NCBI GenBank assembly: GCA_946557105.1
Contig: CAMNSZ010000005.1
Span: 62,001 to 126,000 of the forward strand
Length of the DNA stretch: 64,000 bases
DNA from: an uncultured Lachnospiraceae bacterium
GTDB taxonomy: Bacteria > Bacillota > Clostridia > Lachnospirales > Lachnospiraceae
Direction of reading: 5' to 3'
The notes beneath the pieces were generated by a model. It searched no databases. It was not told the origin of the DNA and saw only the letters and a program-made list of their open reading frames with translations. A program made the position numbers and the translations under genes. This document shows, piece by piece, positions 7,437 through 16,502 of the stretch (positions are counted from its first letter, which is position 1; every line of letters begins with the position of its first letter).

Positions 7437-9593
7437 CTATTTCGTCAACAGCATCATAATGTCATTGCTGCGGTTTACAAACTTTGTCATATCCTCCGGT
7501 GCCAGAGGCGCATGCTGGAGCTTTGCAAGGTCATAAAGCTGCTCACAGATCATTTCTACGTTCCCGCCCTCCTGATGCTCCGTCACATACTGTACCAACG
7601 GATGATTTGCATTTAATATCAGAGTCTCTCCCTCACTGCCAAAGGCGCCCATATCCATACCGGGCATAGAATACATTTTCATCATATCCTGCATACGTCT
7701 GCTTTCCTCGGAAAGCGTAATCATGGAAGAAATTTTCTTGTTCTTAAGCTTCTCCACTTTAACCGTAATCTTATCGTTTTTAAGCGCTTTCTTCATGATT
7801 TTACCGATGTTTTCAGCTTGTTCCTCCAACTCCTTCTCAGTCTTCTTAGAGGTCTTCGCCTTCATGGCGTCCGTTACGTCCGCATCAATACGCTGGAACT
7901 TGATTCCCTCGTTCTTGGACTCCAGCTGGGAGATAAAGGGCTGGTCAATATTGTGGGTGAGAATCACAGCGTCCATCTTTGCCGTCTTAAACATATTTAT
8001 ATACTGTCCCTGCTGCCGCTCATCGGTTACATAATAAATAATTTTCTCCTTCTTCTCTTCCTCGGCAGGCTCCTCGTCATCGGAGGAGGTCTCCTCCGTA
8101 ACAATCTCAGCCTCCACCTTCTCGCCGTTTTCATCCACTGCGCTTCCGGTCTTCTTTGCATCGTCTGCCGCTTCGCCTTCCTCATCCGCCGGTTTTATCT
8201 CCAGACACTCCGGAAGCGTCAGATACTTTCCGTCTAAATTCTTAAAGAGAATATAATCATTCATTTTCTCGCAGAACTTATCGTCCTTTAAGCACCCGAA
8301 TTTGATAAAGGGACTGATGTCGTCCCAATACTTGTCATATTCCTCTTTTTCGGTCTTACACATACCGGCAAGCTTATCCGCAACCTTCTTAGTAATATAC
8401 TCTGCAATCTTCTTTACAAAGCCGTCGTTCTGCAATGCGCTTCTGGATACATTCAAGGGCAGATCCGGACAGTCAATGACACCCTTCAGCAGGAGAAGGA
8501 ATTCTGGAATAACCTCCTTGATATTATCGGCGATAAACACCTGATTGTTATATAATTTTATGGTTCCCTCAATGGATTCATACTCCATATTAATCTTGGG
8601 GAAATAAAGGATACCTTTTAAATTAAAGGGATAATCCATATTCAGATGAATCCAGAACAAGGGCTCCTTGTAATCCTGAAATACCTTACGGTAAAACTCA
8701 AGATATTCTTCCTTTGTACACTCGTTAGGATGCTTTGTCCAAAGCGGCTTAGTCTCATTCATCAGCTCGGGGCGCTTTTTAATCTTAAGCTTCTTTTCCT
8801 CGGGCGCCTCCTTTGCCTTGTCTTCCTCCTCTTGCGCAGCGGCGTCTTCCTTTGTGTTTTCCCCTCCGGCAACTTCCTCCTTTACCTCAGGCTCGATAAC
8901 CTCTATGACCTCATCATCCTCAAGCTTCTCGCTCTCCTTAATAATCTGGGTCTCCTTAGTGTCAGCCTTGGAAAGGTAAATCTCCGTAGACATGAAGGAA
9001 CAGTACTTCTTCACTACCTCGCGTGCCTTGTACTCATTACAGAACTCCAGACAATCTTCGTTTAAGAACAGGGTTATTGTAGTACCTACCTCCGCCCTGT
9101 CGCCTTCCTCCATGGAAAATTCCGTTCCGCCATCGCATTCCCAGTGTACTGCCGCCGCGCCGTCCTTATAGGAAAGCGTATCGATATGCACCTCGTCCGC
9201 CACCATAAACGCAGAATAAAAACCCAGACCGAAATGGCCGATAATTTGATCAGAATTACTCTTGTCCTTATATTTTTCAATAAAATCCGTGGCGCCGGAA
9301 AAGGCAATTTGATTAATATACTCCTCAACCTCCTCCGCCGTCATTCCAAGACCGTTGTCCTTAAAGGTCAAGGTCTTCTTCTCCGGATCCACAATCACGT
9401 CAATGCGCGCCTTAAAGCCCTCCGGAAGACTGTACTCTCCCATCATGTCCAGCTTCTTAAGCTTAGTGACGGCGTCACAGCCGTTGGAAATCAATTCCCT
9501 GTAAAAAATGTCATGGTCGGAATACAACCACTTTTTGATAATCGGAAAAATATTTTCGCTGTTAATTGATAAGCTTCCACTCTTAACTGCCAT
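7437..9593 (-). CDS. htpG: Molecular chaperone HtpG (Hsp90) with acidic linkers
   Basis: 718 residues; the E. coli protein is 624. It is an ATP-dependent cytoplasmic chaperone. The N-terminal GHKL ATPase motifs are present (ELISNGCDAVTKL, KDNGLGMTAEEV, IGHFGLGFYSAFMV), as is the middle-domain ATPase arginine region PLNVSRSALQND. Two Glu/Asp-rich insertions stand out: about residues 212-275 between the N and middle domains, and about 467-515 before the C-terminal part. Start ATG 9593 follows AAAGGATG; the frame is open upstream into the CIRCE element, but that part is untranslated leader. It is monocistronic, with its own terminator. Confidence 0.97.
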   Translation of the reverse strand: MAVKSGSLSINSENIFPIIKKWLYSDHDIFYRELISNGCDAVTKLKKLDMMGEYSLPEGFKARIDVIVDPEKKTLTFKDNGLGMTAEEVEEYINQIAFSGATDFIEKYKDKSNSDQIIGHFGLGFYSAFMVADEVHIDTLSYKDGAAAVHWECDGGTEFSMEEGDRAEVGTTITLFLNEDCLEFCNEYKAREVVKKYCSFMSTEIYLSKADTKETQIIKESEKLEDDEVIEVIEPEVKEEVAGGENTKEDAAAQEEEDKAKEAPEEKKLKIKKRPELMNETKPLWTKHPNECTKEEYLEFYRKVFQDYKEPLFWIHLNMDYPFNLKGILYFPKINMEYESIEGTIKLYNNQVFIADNIKEVIPEFLLLLKGVIDCPDLPLNVSRSALQNDGFVKKIAEYITKKVADKLAGMCKTEKEEYDKYWDDISPFIKFGCLKDDKFCEKMNDYILFKNLDGKYLTLPECLEIKPADEEGEAADDAKKTGSAVDENGEKVEAEIVTEETSSDDEEPAEEEKKEKIIYYVTDERQQGQYINMFKTAKMDAVILTHNIDQPFISQLESKNEGIKFQRIDADVTDAMKAKTSKKTEKELEEQAENIGKIMKKALKNDKITVKVEKLKNKKISSMITLSEESRRMQDMMKMYSMPGMDMGAFGSEGETLILNANHPLVQYVTEHQEGGNVEMICEQLYDLAKLQHAPLAPEDMTKFVNRSNDIMMLLTK

Positions 9594-9741
9594 TTTACCA
9601 CATCCTTTTCTTAATTTTATTGTTCTTCTCCGTTTAAAAACTCTTTTCGCAGTTATCGGACTTACCGCAAAGCTTGTATGTCCGAGAGCCGTCTTATTAA
9701 AAACAAGTTTATAGCGAGGTAAAATAAAAGTCAAGACAAAA

Positions 9742-9768
9742 TTAGCACTCATTAATCACGAGTGCTAA
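9742..9768. promoter_or_regulatory. CIRCE operator (HrcA site) upstream of htpG
   Basis: TTAGCACTC, nine bases, GAGTGCTAA: an exact match to the CIRCE inverted repeat bound by the heat-shock repressor HrcA. It abuts a minus-strand promoter-like TTGACT with TATAAA or TAAACT downstream (about 9702-9733). This places htpG in the HrcA regulon of this organism. Confidence 0.95.
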
Positions 9769-9893
9769 TAATCGGGGTTAAATACCCTTAAAATGGGGGT
9801 TTTCAGAATTCTAAAATTTTTATAAAGCATACTTCGCCACCCTAATATGCTGTAATCAAACTGATAAACCTCTCTTTTTTACATATGAGCACG

Positions 9894-10364
9894 CTATAAT
9901 GTATGCGCCCTGTCCTCCACGTTTTTTTTAAAATTAAGCACGGTATGATTATACTCCCCGTCCATGTAAGAGGATGTTATAAGGAAGTCGGCCGTCGCCT
10001 TATTGTTTGCGATGGGAATGTCGTACACCTGCGCAATCCTCAACAGCGCCTTCACGTCCGGGTCGTGGGGCTGCGCCGTCAAAGGGTCGGAAAAAAAGAT
10101 AATAAAGTCAACCCTTCCCTCCACCACCTTTGCTCCTATTTGCTGGTCTCCCCCCAAAGGACCGGAATTGTAGCCTCTTACCGGAAGTCCTGTCTGCTCC
10201 GTAATCATCTTTGCCGTCGTTCCCGTACCGCACAAAAAATGATTTTTCAAAATTTCCTTGTTGCGGCTGCACCATTCAATCATCTCCGTCTTTTTATTGT
10301 CGTGGGCTATCAACGCTATATTTTTTTGTTTTCCGATTGTTAATGTCACATAATCCATGCTCAT
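9894..10364 (-). CDS. mgsA: Methylglyoxal synthase
   Basis: 156 residues from ATG 10364, six bases after GGGAGG; 25 further in-frame residues upstream are untranslated. It converts dihydroxyacetone phosphate to methylglyoxal and phosphate, bypassing lower glycolysis when phosphate is scarce. Seen: [10 protein letters not shown], the TGTTAKMI phosphate-binding loop, [12 protein letters not shown] with the catalytic aspartate, and [15 protein letters not shown]. Full length for the family. Confidence 0.97.
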   Translation of the reverse strand: MSMDYVTLTIGKQKNIALIAHDNKKTEMIEWCSRNKEILKNHFLCGTGTTAKMITEQTGLPVRGYNSGPLGGDQQIGAKVVEGRVDFIIFFSDPLTAQPHDPDVKALLRIAQVYDIPIANNKATADFLITSSYMDGEYNHTVLNFKKNVEDRAHTL

Positions 10365-10475
10365 GCCAATCCTCCCTATAAAGCATTCTCTACTCGGGCG
10401 CCGCTCTAGAAATACTATATTCCGGTGCCCTATTTTCATTCGCCGCTCTCCGGCATAAATTTACTCTGATTGTTA

Positions 10476-11540
10476 TTATTCCCGCACAAAATATTTTTCA
10501 TAAACCGTATAAAAATCGGCAGTAGTCACTTTACTGTCATGAATCAAAGAAACCTCATCCCATAATTTCTGATTCAGTCTCTTGGCAAGCCCTTCCACAA
10601 ACTTATCATACTCCTGTCCAAACACCTCTCCCCGGCGTTCCTTTAAAATTTTCAGCTTATTGGTATCCGTTTCCTCGCGATTAAAGGTATTGAGACATTT
10701 GATAATATGATACCCGCTCTCGCTTTCCACGACATTGCTAATCTCGTCCGTCTCCAGCTTGAAAGCTGCATCCTCAAAGGCGGCGTCCATATCTCCCTTG
10801 CCGAAGGAATAGGTCAGATTTACATCCTCGCTGTAATGTGAGGCAAGCTCCGTAAAATCATGCTCTCCGTCTGTGGCAAGGTCGCGTATCCCGCTTATCT
10901 TATCGTATGCCTCCTGCTTTTGCCGCTCCGTAAAATCCACTCTGTTTCCATCGGCGTCCTTTCTATAGGTGCGTATTAAAATGTGCTGCACGGTAATAAT
11001 CCTCGCCTCATCATCACTGATTTCCGGATTTATATCCTGAATGATATGCAGATACACCTTATCGGCCATAACATACTCCGTATACAGCTGTTCAATCGTC
11101 TCCTGTGTAACCCCCATTTGTTCCACCTCTGCTTCGTTCAGAGACAGAAAGTATTCCTGCGCCGCCGTTTTTATCCGTTCCTTGTCCTCCTCCTCAAGCA
11201 CAATCTCCTTCTCCTTGGCAAGCAGATACATGGTCTTTACCTGCGCCGCCTTCTCCAGCACCGTCTCCTTCACGTTCTCCTCCAGACTCACTCCCTCCAG
11301 CGATGTCTGCCAGATTTCCTGCCCGTAAACGTTTTCATACTGATTCTGCGTGTTGGTCAAATAAACCATAATTTCAGGCTTGGTGCATATCTCGTCCTCA
11401 ATGCGGAAAATCTCGTCCTTACCCGGCCCTGTGGTAAATACCACTCTGGTAATGCCCTCCTTATTACTACAGGAGACAAGAGCTCCTATACCAATCCCCG
11501 CGGCAATGAACAGGACGGCTATTTTTCTAATATATTTCAT
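10476..11540 (-). CDS. PrsA/SurA-like peptidyl-prolyl isomerase lipoprotein
   Basis: 354 residues from ATG 11540, six bases after GGAGG. The signal peptide ends in the lipobox LVSC, so it should be a lipoprotein on the outer face of the membrane. A SurA-type N-terminal chaperone region is followed from about residue 190 by a parvulin (PpiC) rotamase domain: QHILIRTYRKDADGN, FTELASHYSEDVN, SFGKGDMDAAFEDAAFKLE, VESESGYHIIKC. It likely assists folding of secreted proteins. It precedes sbcC on the opposite side of a 47-bp gap and has no obvious functional tie to it. Confidence 0.93.
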   Translation of the reverse strand: MKYIRKIAVLFIAAGIGIGALVSCSNKEGITRVVFTTGPGKDEIFRIEDEICTKPEIMVYLTNTQNQYENVYGQEIWQTSLEGVSLEENVKETVLEKAAQVKTMYLLAKEKEIVLEEEDKERIKTAAQEYFLSLNEAEVEQMGVTQETIEQLYTEYVMADKVYLHIIQDINPEISDDEARIITVQHILIRTYRKDADGNRVDFTERQKQEAYDKISGIRDLATDGEHDFTELASHYSEDVNLTYSFGKGDMDAAFEDAAFKLETDEISNVVESESGYHIIKCLNTFNREETDTNKLKILKERRGEVFGQEYDKFVEGLAKRLNQKLWDEVSLIHDSKVTTADFYTVYEKYFVRE

Positions 11541-11587
11541 GATAATCCTCCATACAAAGGCGTGCGTTTTCAAGTTTTGTGGTTCAA

Positions 11588-14245
11588 TTATACACTATTC
11601 CTTATCATACTTCCACTGCCGGTTTTATGAATAATCAATTTATTTTCTATTCTCTCACCAAGCTCCGGCACATGGGATATAACGCCTATCAAATGATTTT
11701 TTTCCACGAGGCCCATCAAGGCGCCGCACGCCTGATCGAGGCTCTCCTCGTCCAAGGCTCCAAAGCCTTCGTCCACAAAAAGAGTATCCACACGGATTCC
11801 GCCGTTCATGGCCTGAATTACATCGCTCATGCCCAACGCAAGGGCAAGCGAAGCCTTAAAGGTCTCTCCTCCCGAAAGCGTGCGCACGGACCTGTATTTC
11901 CCGGTATAATAATCGAGCACCTGAATCTCCAGATTGTCCTTTGTCCTTCCGTCCGACACCTCGTTGGCGCGAAACATCTCGTACCGGCCTAAGGTCATTG
12001 ACAAAAAACGTAGGTTTGCCGCCCTAAGAATCTCCTCAAAGCAGCCTGCAAGCACATACTGCTCAAACACCAGACTGCGGGAATTCCTACCCGACGCAAT
12101 ATTTTCCAAGGTCTTCACGCAGCCGTATTCCTCCTTGGCAATTTTCATATCCTCAAGCCGCTCCTCCAGCATGGCGCGGATTTTTTTCGTCTCCTCCAAA
12201 TGGCTGTTCCAGCTTTTCTGGCTGCTTAAAAGCCTCTCCCTGTCCTCCTTCCTTCCTGCAAGCTCCTTCTCCATAGGCTCCAAATCCACAGGCTCCTTCT
12301 CTCCCGCCTGTTCCTTCAAATGACGGTACAGCCCCTCATTTTCCGCCATCGCAGCGCGAAAATCCTCCACATCCTTACTAAGCGCTCCTATTTCCTTTGC
12401 AGAAAGCCTTACCCGCCTGTATTCTTCTTTGTCCGCAAAGCCATGGGTCAAAAGCTCCTCCGCAAATTTTTCCCTGACTGTTTGAAGCTCCTCTTCAAGC
12501 GTCCTCTTCTGCTCGCTCAGGCGTTCCCTCTGACGCTTCTTTTCCTGAAGCAGCCCGTCCAGCCTGCCCGCCCTGTCACAGACCTCCTGAAGTCTTTTGG
12601 CGGCAAGATCCATGGGAAGCGTCAGATATTCCACGCAGACCGGATTCTTCTCCCGCAAAAACGCCGCTCTCACCTCGTCAAGCTTCCTGCCTTCCTCCTC
12701 AGCCTGCCCGCGCAATTCGTCGGCCTGCGTCCTGATCCGAACCACCCTTTCATGAAGGCTGTTAAACGCCTGCTCCTCCGCCTCCACCTGCTCCTTCAAT
12801 TCCTTTAGCTTCTCCTCCGAAATCATTGCTCCGTCCGCCTTGGCCGGAGAGGGGTGGGAGACGGAGCCGCACACCGGGCAGGGCTCCCCTTCCTCTAAAA
12901 GCTCCGCCGCCAAGCCGATTACCGTCAACCTTCTGACATGCTCCGCCTGACTGTAGCCGTTTCTTTTCTCCGAAAGCTCCCTCTCCTTTTCCAGATAAAT
13001 CCTCTGCTTTTCTGACAGCTCCTTCTCCTTAGCCTGAAGCCGGATATTCAGCTGCTTTCTGTTTTCTTCAAGCTGCGCCGCCTTACGCCTTTCCTCAAGC
13101 AGATTTCTTATCCGCTGGGCAAGCGTTACCGTTTCGGAAAGCGCCTCCTGCTCCTGTTTTAAGCGTTCCGACTCCGCCCCTGCCTCCTCTTCCTCTTGCG
13201 TCCTTTGTACAAGCTGCTTCTCCAGCTGATTCTTCTTTTCCCAGCTTCCATCCAGCTGCGCGGCGTTGTTTGCGCGCCTAAGACTCTCCTCCTTCCCTCT
13301 GTACTCTGCCTCCCTCTCCTTAAGCCCTTCCCTGATGCCGCAGACCTCCCTGTACCGGTTGATTTGTTCATTCTTCTCCTTTTGCGTGGCAAGCTCTCCC
13401 GCCAGCCTTTCCAATTGTTCATCAAGCCTTTCACATTCCCTTTTACAGCTCTCATGACTTTTCTCCGCCTCCTGCTCCATGCTAAGAAGACAGTCCGCAA
13501 CCCCCTCATAATTCCAGTTTTGCGCCTCCGTCAGCGCACGAAATCCGTTCTTTATCTCCTCGCTCCAGCTCTCCTTATCCATGTTCCTTCCCAGAAGGCG
13601 CACACCCTCCTCCAGTCTCTGCTTCTGCTCTTCCACCCTGCCGTAAAGCTCTTTTGCCCTGATGGCCAGCCTCTGGGTAAACCTCTCATAGATACCCGTA
13701 TCAAAAATTTCCCTGAAAATACCCGTCTTCTCCTTTGGAGGCGCCAGCAAAAGTCTGGCAAACTCCCCCTGCGCTATCATGGATACCTTCTTAAATTGTG
13801 CATAATCCAACGCCAGAAGCTTAAGCAGAGCGTCGTTTACCTCCTTTACCCCCTCGAGGGGCGCCCTGCCGTCTGTGTAATAAAGAACCGCATTTTCCCT
13901 CTCTTTTATAAGACCGTTCCCACCGCCTCTTTTTCTGGGCCGCATATACTCGGGATTTCTCCATATCCGGTACGTCTTCCCTCCATGCTCCATAACAAGC
14001 TCCACATATGTCTTTTCCTCCGGAAGGGCAAAATCACTGCGCACACTGCCTCTCTCCTTATCCCTCGCCTCACCGCTGAGGGCGCCGTAAAGCGCATAGG
14101 TTATAGCATCAAAAATAGTGGTCTTTCCCGCGCCCGTGGCTCCGGTAATCAGAAAAATCCCCCGCTCATAAAAGGGTGTAAAATCTACCTTTTGCGCTTC
14201 ACGATAAGGCCCCCATGCGCAAAGGGTCAGCTTCAAAGGCTTCAT
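11588..14245 (-). CDS. sbcC: Exonuclease SbcC, SMC-like ATPase subunit
   Basis: 885 residues. It forms the SbcCD (Mre11-Rad50 type) nuclease that processes hairpins and blocked DNA ends. Seen: the N-terminal Walker A GATGAGKTT with a Q-loop MIAQGEFARLL; long charged coiled coils from about 170 to 680; the zinc-hook CPVCGS in the middle; and C-terminal ABC signature LSGGETFKASLALALGMSDV and Walker B LFVDEGFGALDEES. It overlaps the sbcD stop by four bases, so the two are coupled. Confidence 0.97.
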   Translation of the reverse strand: MKPLKLTLCAWGPYREAQKVDFTPFYERGIFLITGATGAGKTTIFDAITYALYGALSGEARDKERGSVRSDFALPEEKTYVELVMEHGGKTYRIWRNPEYMRPRKRGGGNGLIKERENAVLYYTDGRAPLEGVKEVNDALLKLLALDYAQFKKVSMIAQGEFARLLLAPPKEKTGIFREIFDTGIYERFTQRLAIRAKELYGRVEEQKQRLEEGVRLLGRNMDKESWSEEIKNGFRALTEAQNWNYEGVADCLLSMEQEAEKSHESCKRECERLDEQLERLAGELATQKEKNEQINRYREVCGIREGLKEREAEYRGKEESLRRANNAAQLDGSWEKKNQLEKQLVQRTQEEEEAGAESERLKQEQEALSETVTLAQRIRNLLEERRKAAQLEENRKQLNIRLQAKEKELSEKQRIYLEKERELSEKRNGYSQAEHVRRLTVIGLAAELLEEGEPCPVCGSVSHPSPAKADGAMISEEKLKELKEQVEAEEQAFNSLHERVVRIRTQADELRGQAEEEGRKLDEVRAAFLREKNPVCVEYLTLPMDLAAKRLQEVCDRAGRLDGLLQEKKRQRERLSEQKRTLEEELQTVREKFAEELLTHGFADKEEYRRVRLSAKEIGALSKDVEDFRAAMAENEGLYRHLKEQAGEKEPVDLEPMEKELAGRKEDRERLLSSQKSWNSHLEETKKIRAMLEERLEDMKIAKEEYGCVKTLENIASGRNSRSLVFEQYVLAGCFEEILRAANLRFLSMTLGRYEMFRANEVSDGRTKDNLEIQVLDYYTGKYRSVRTLSGGETFKASLALALGMSDVIQAMNGGIRVDTLFVDEGFGALDEESLDQACGALMGLVEKNHLIGVISHVPELGERIENKLIIHKTGSGSMIRNSV

Positions 14246-15387
14246 TGGCGCGCCTCCTCTCCGGCTTCACGGGCCGCTTTCTCCACCACTGCAAGCTGCC
14301 TGTCCTCCAAGGTCTCCCCCATCAGCAATTCATAGAATTCTCCAAATAGCTCTTTAGTACTTTTCCTTACTCCCCTTAGACGGCTCTCGTACTCTGAAGC
14401 CGCCTCCCTTTTATTTTTTTCCAGCAATAGCTGCAATACATTAGGATAAAAGCCTCTCAGGGTTCCTATAGGGTCTATCAGCTCTTCCCTGTCCGTGAGC
14501 GTCACTTGAAGATAATCCTCTCTCTCGGCCTGACTCAGCTCAAGAACCTTGTTATTTATCAGATCCTCCAGCCTTCCTTTTATACATCGCATTTCATGTA
14601 TGGGCTTTAAGGGTATCGCATTGACGATAACCCTTCCCCCCGCAAGCTCCACAAGGTTTACCGACTTATTTCCCCTTGCCTCGCCAAAGGAATACTTGAG
14701 CGGAGAACCTGCATAATACACATTTCCCCCGCCGACACGCTGGGACTTATGAAGATGACCCAGCGCCACATAAGAAAAGGCCGAAAACAACGAGACCGGA
14801 ACAGCGTCCAGCCCTCCCACATTCATATCCGTCTCGGAATCCGAAAATATCGGATCTTCCCCCTTCTCCCCCGCGACAAAGCAATGGGCCAGCAGCACAT
14901 AACGGCTGTTAAGACTCAAAACCATGGGCTGCTTGGAAAGCAGCTCCTCCACCGCTTGCGCCTGTGTGGCGCACCCTGCTTCCGCCGGTTTTATAAAGGG
15001 CATGCACACAAAGGTCACATAACCCTCCTCATCCTCCAGAGTCACTGTTTTCAGCTCCCCATTATAACCTCCCGCAATATATAGCTCCTGCTTTTCCAAT
15101 ATACGGTCCGCAAACGCCACACGTCGGGGCGAGTCATGGTTTCCGCTTATCATAATGACCCGAATACCCGCTTTTATCAGCTCTGTCAGAAAATCATCCA
15201 GCAGCTCCACCGCCTCCGTGGGCGGCACCGCCCTGTCATAGACGTCCCCGGCAATAAGGACCGCGTCCACCTGATTTTCAAGAGCAATCTCGTAAATTTG
15301 TTTCAAAACATGTCTCTGCTCCTCCAATAGGGAGTACTCAAATAATTTTTTGCCGATATGAAGGTCGGCGGTATGTAAAAATTTCAT
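14242..15387 (-). CDS. sbcD: Exonuclease SbcD, Mre11-type nuclease subunit
   Basis: 381 residues. Metallophosphoesterase motifs: HTADLHIGKK, IAGDVYDRAVPP, MISGNHDSPRR and the late histidines in VALGHLHKSQ. ATG 15387 (MKFLHTADLH) follows GAGAGG; an in-frame ATG at 15432 lacks a ribosome binding site and would add 15 non-conserved residues. It is the first gene of the sbcDC pair. Confidence 0.97.
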   Translation of the reverse strand: MKFLHTADLHIGKKLFEYSLLEEQRHVLKQIYEIALENQVDAVLIAGDVYDRAVPPTEAVELLDDFLTELIKAGIRVIMISGNHDSPRRVAFADRILEKQELYIAGGYNGELKTVTLEDEEGYVTFVCMPFIKPAEAGCATQAQAVEELLSKQPMVLSLNSRYVLLAHCFVAGEKGEDPIFSDSETDMNVGGLDAVPVSLFSAFSYVALGHLHKSQRVGGGNVYYAGSPLKYSFGEARGNKSVNLVELAGGRVIVNAIPLKPIHEMRCIKGRLEDLINNKVLELSQAEREDYLQVTLTDREELIDPIGTLRGFYPNVLQLLLEKNKREAASEYESRLRGVRKSTKELFGEFYELLMGETLEDRQLAVVEKAAREAGEEARQ

Positions 15388-15462
15388 TCTTCCTCTCGTT
15401 CTTCCCCAAATGCCCGCTATCTTTTTCTTCATAAAGAAAAAATTTTTAACGCTTGCTTATTT

Positions 15463-15497
15463 AAAACGGTGCGGCACCATCCGGGAGCCGCACCGCC
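15463..15497 (-). terminator. Intrinsic terminator before sbcD
   Basis: CGGTGCGGC pairs with GCCGCACCG across an 11-base loop, followed by TTTTAAAT on the minus strand. It ends the upstream 307-residue gene. Confidence 0.88.
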
Positions 15498-15518
15498 TTG
15501 CACATATACATTATTTTA

Positions 15519-16442
15519 TCATTTTGTGCCTGTCTGTCCTCTGTTTGCCATTGCCATCTGACATTTCAGCATCAGATTGTCAATCTTCCCCCTGATAAAG
15601 TTTCTATGCTCATCCTTCACTAAGAAATAAATATAGGAATCCTTTACATAATCTACCGGCATGCCTCTGCCCACTATCTTAAAATTCACAAAGCCTTTGT
15701 CAATATAGCTTCCAATCTGCTCATTGGATATAAAGGCCGGTCTGTTCATACATTCCGCAAATTTTCTTGGAGTAGCCAGATTAGGGCAGGGAAACGGCGT
15801 GCTGATATCATACTCAAGCTGCAGCCTCGACTGCTGTAAGTAGTGCTCTGTTCTTTTAGTGCAGCCCGGATAGCATACTTCATTTACCAGCACCTCTATT
15901 CTGTCAGCATAAGGTGCAACGGCCTCCAGCGCCGCCTCGTCATGATTCAAATCATAGTCCAGCACCACCAGATAATAATCCTTTTCCAACTCCTTCTTTA
16001 ACTCCTCCACATCTACAATACGCTTGGTAGTTGAAGAAATCAGCTTGAAATCCGGATATTCCTTTCTTATATAATTCTCCAGCGCTTCACTGTTCACCAA
16101 AACCTGATTCATACCGTTATTGGCCAGCTGCATTATCAGATTGCAGTAGGTGTCCGACAAATGCCGTTCCTCTATCAGCTGATTCGTCCATGTAAATCTA
16201 GCCGGCACCCCCATACTGTTATATATTTTTAAAATAGCTTTCATTTCGCGTTTACTTGTAAAACCGAAAACCATTCTTCCGCCGTTCCATATTGCGCCGG
16301 GAAAGGTTCCGTAAACCGAACCGATTTTATAACCGTCACGAAATTTATCCGGATAATTCTGCATCATGTCAATGGTAATCTGATTTAACAGCCTAAAATA
16401 GCAAAGACCGGGCAAATGCCAATATATTTCTTTATTCTGCAT
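15519..16442 (-). CDS. Conserved protein, possibly U32-peptidase-like TIM barrel
   Basis: About 307 residues from ATG 16442, nine bases after GGGAG. Seen: GSVYGTFPGAIWNGGRMVFG, FTWTNQLIEE, and a cysteine cluster NEVCYPGCTKR with a later PFPCPNLATPR. The alternating beta/alpha pattern and the Cys-rich segment after an EVLVN strand resemble radical or hydroxylation-associated U32 proteins, but the canonical U32 signature is not visible, so the family is not assigned. It is the last gene before a terminator and follows the disrupted symporter by about 60 bp, perhaps in the same transcript. Confidence 0.75.
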   Translation of the reverse strand: MQNKEIYWHLPGLCYFRLLNQITIDMMQNYPDKFRDGYKIGSVYGTFPGAIWNGGRMVFGFTSKREMKAILKIYNSMGVPARFTWTNQLIEERHLSDTYCNLIMQLANNGMNQVLVNSEALENYIRKEYPDFKLISSTTKRIVDVEELKKELEKDYYLVVLDYDLNHDEAALEAVAPYADRIEVLVNEVCYPGCTKRTEHYLQQSRLQLEYDISTPFPCPNLATPRKFAECMNRPAFISNEQIGSYIDKGFVNFKIVGRGMPVDYVKDSYIYFLVKDEHRNFIRGKIDNLMLKCQMAMANRGQTGTK

Positions 16443-16502
16443 ACTCTTCATCTCCCGTACAAAGCATCGCGGCAACGGCAAAACAGTGCCCCGAATAAAC
16501 AG

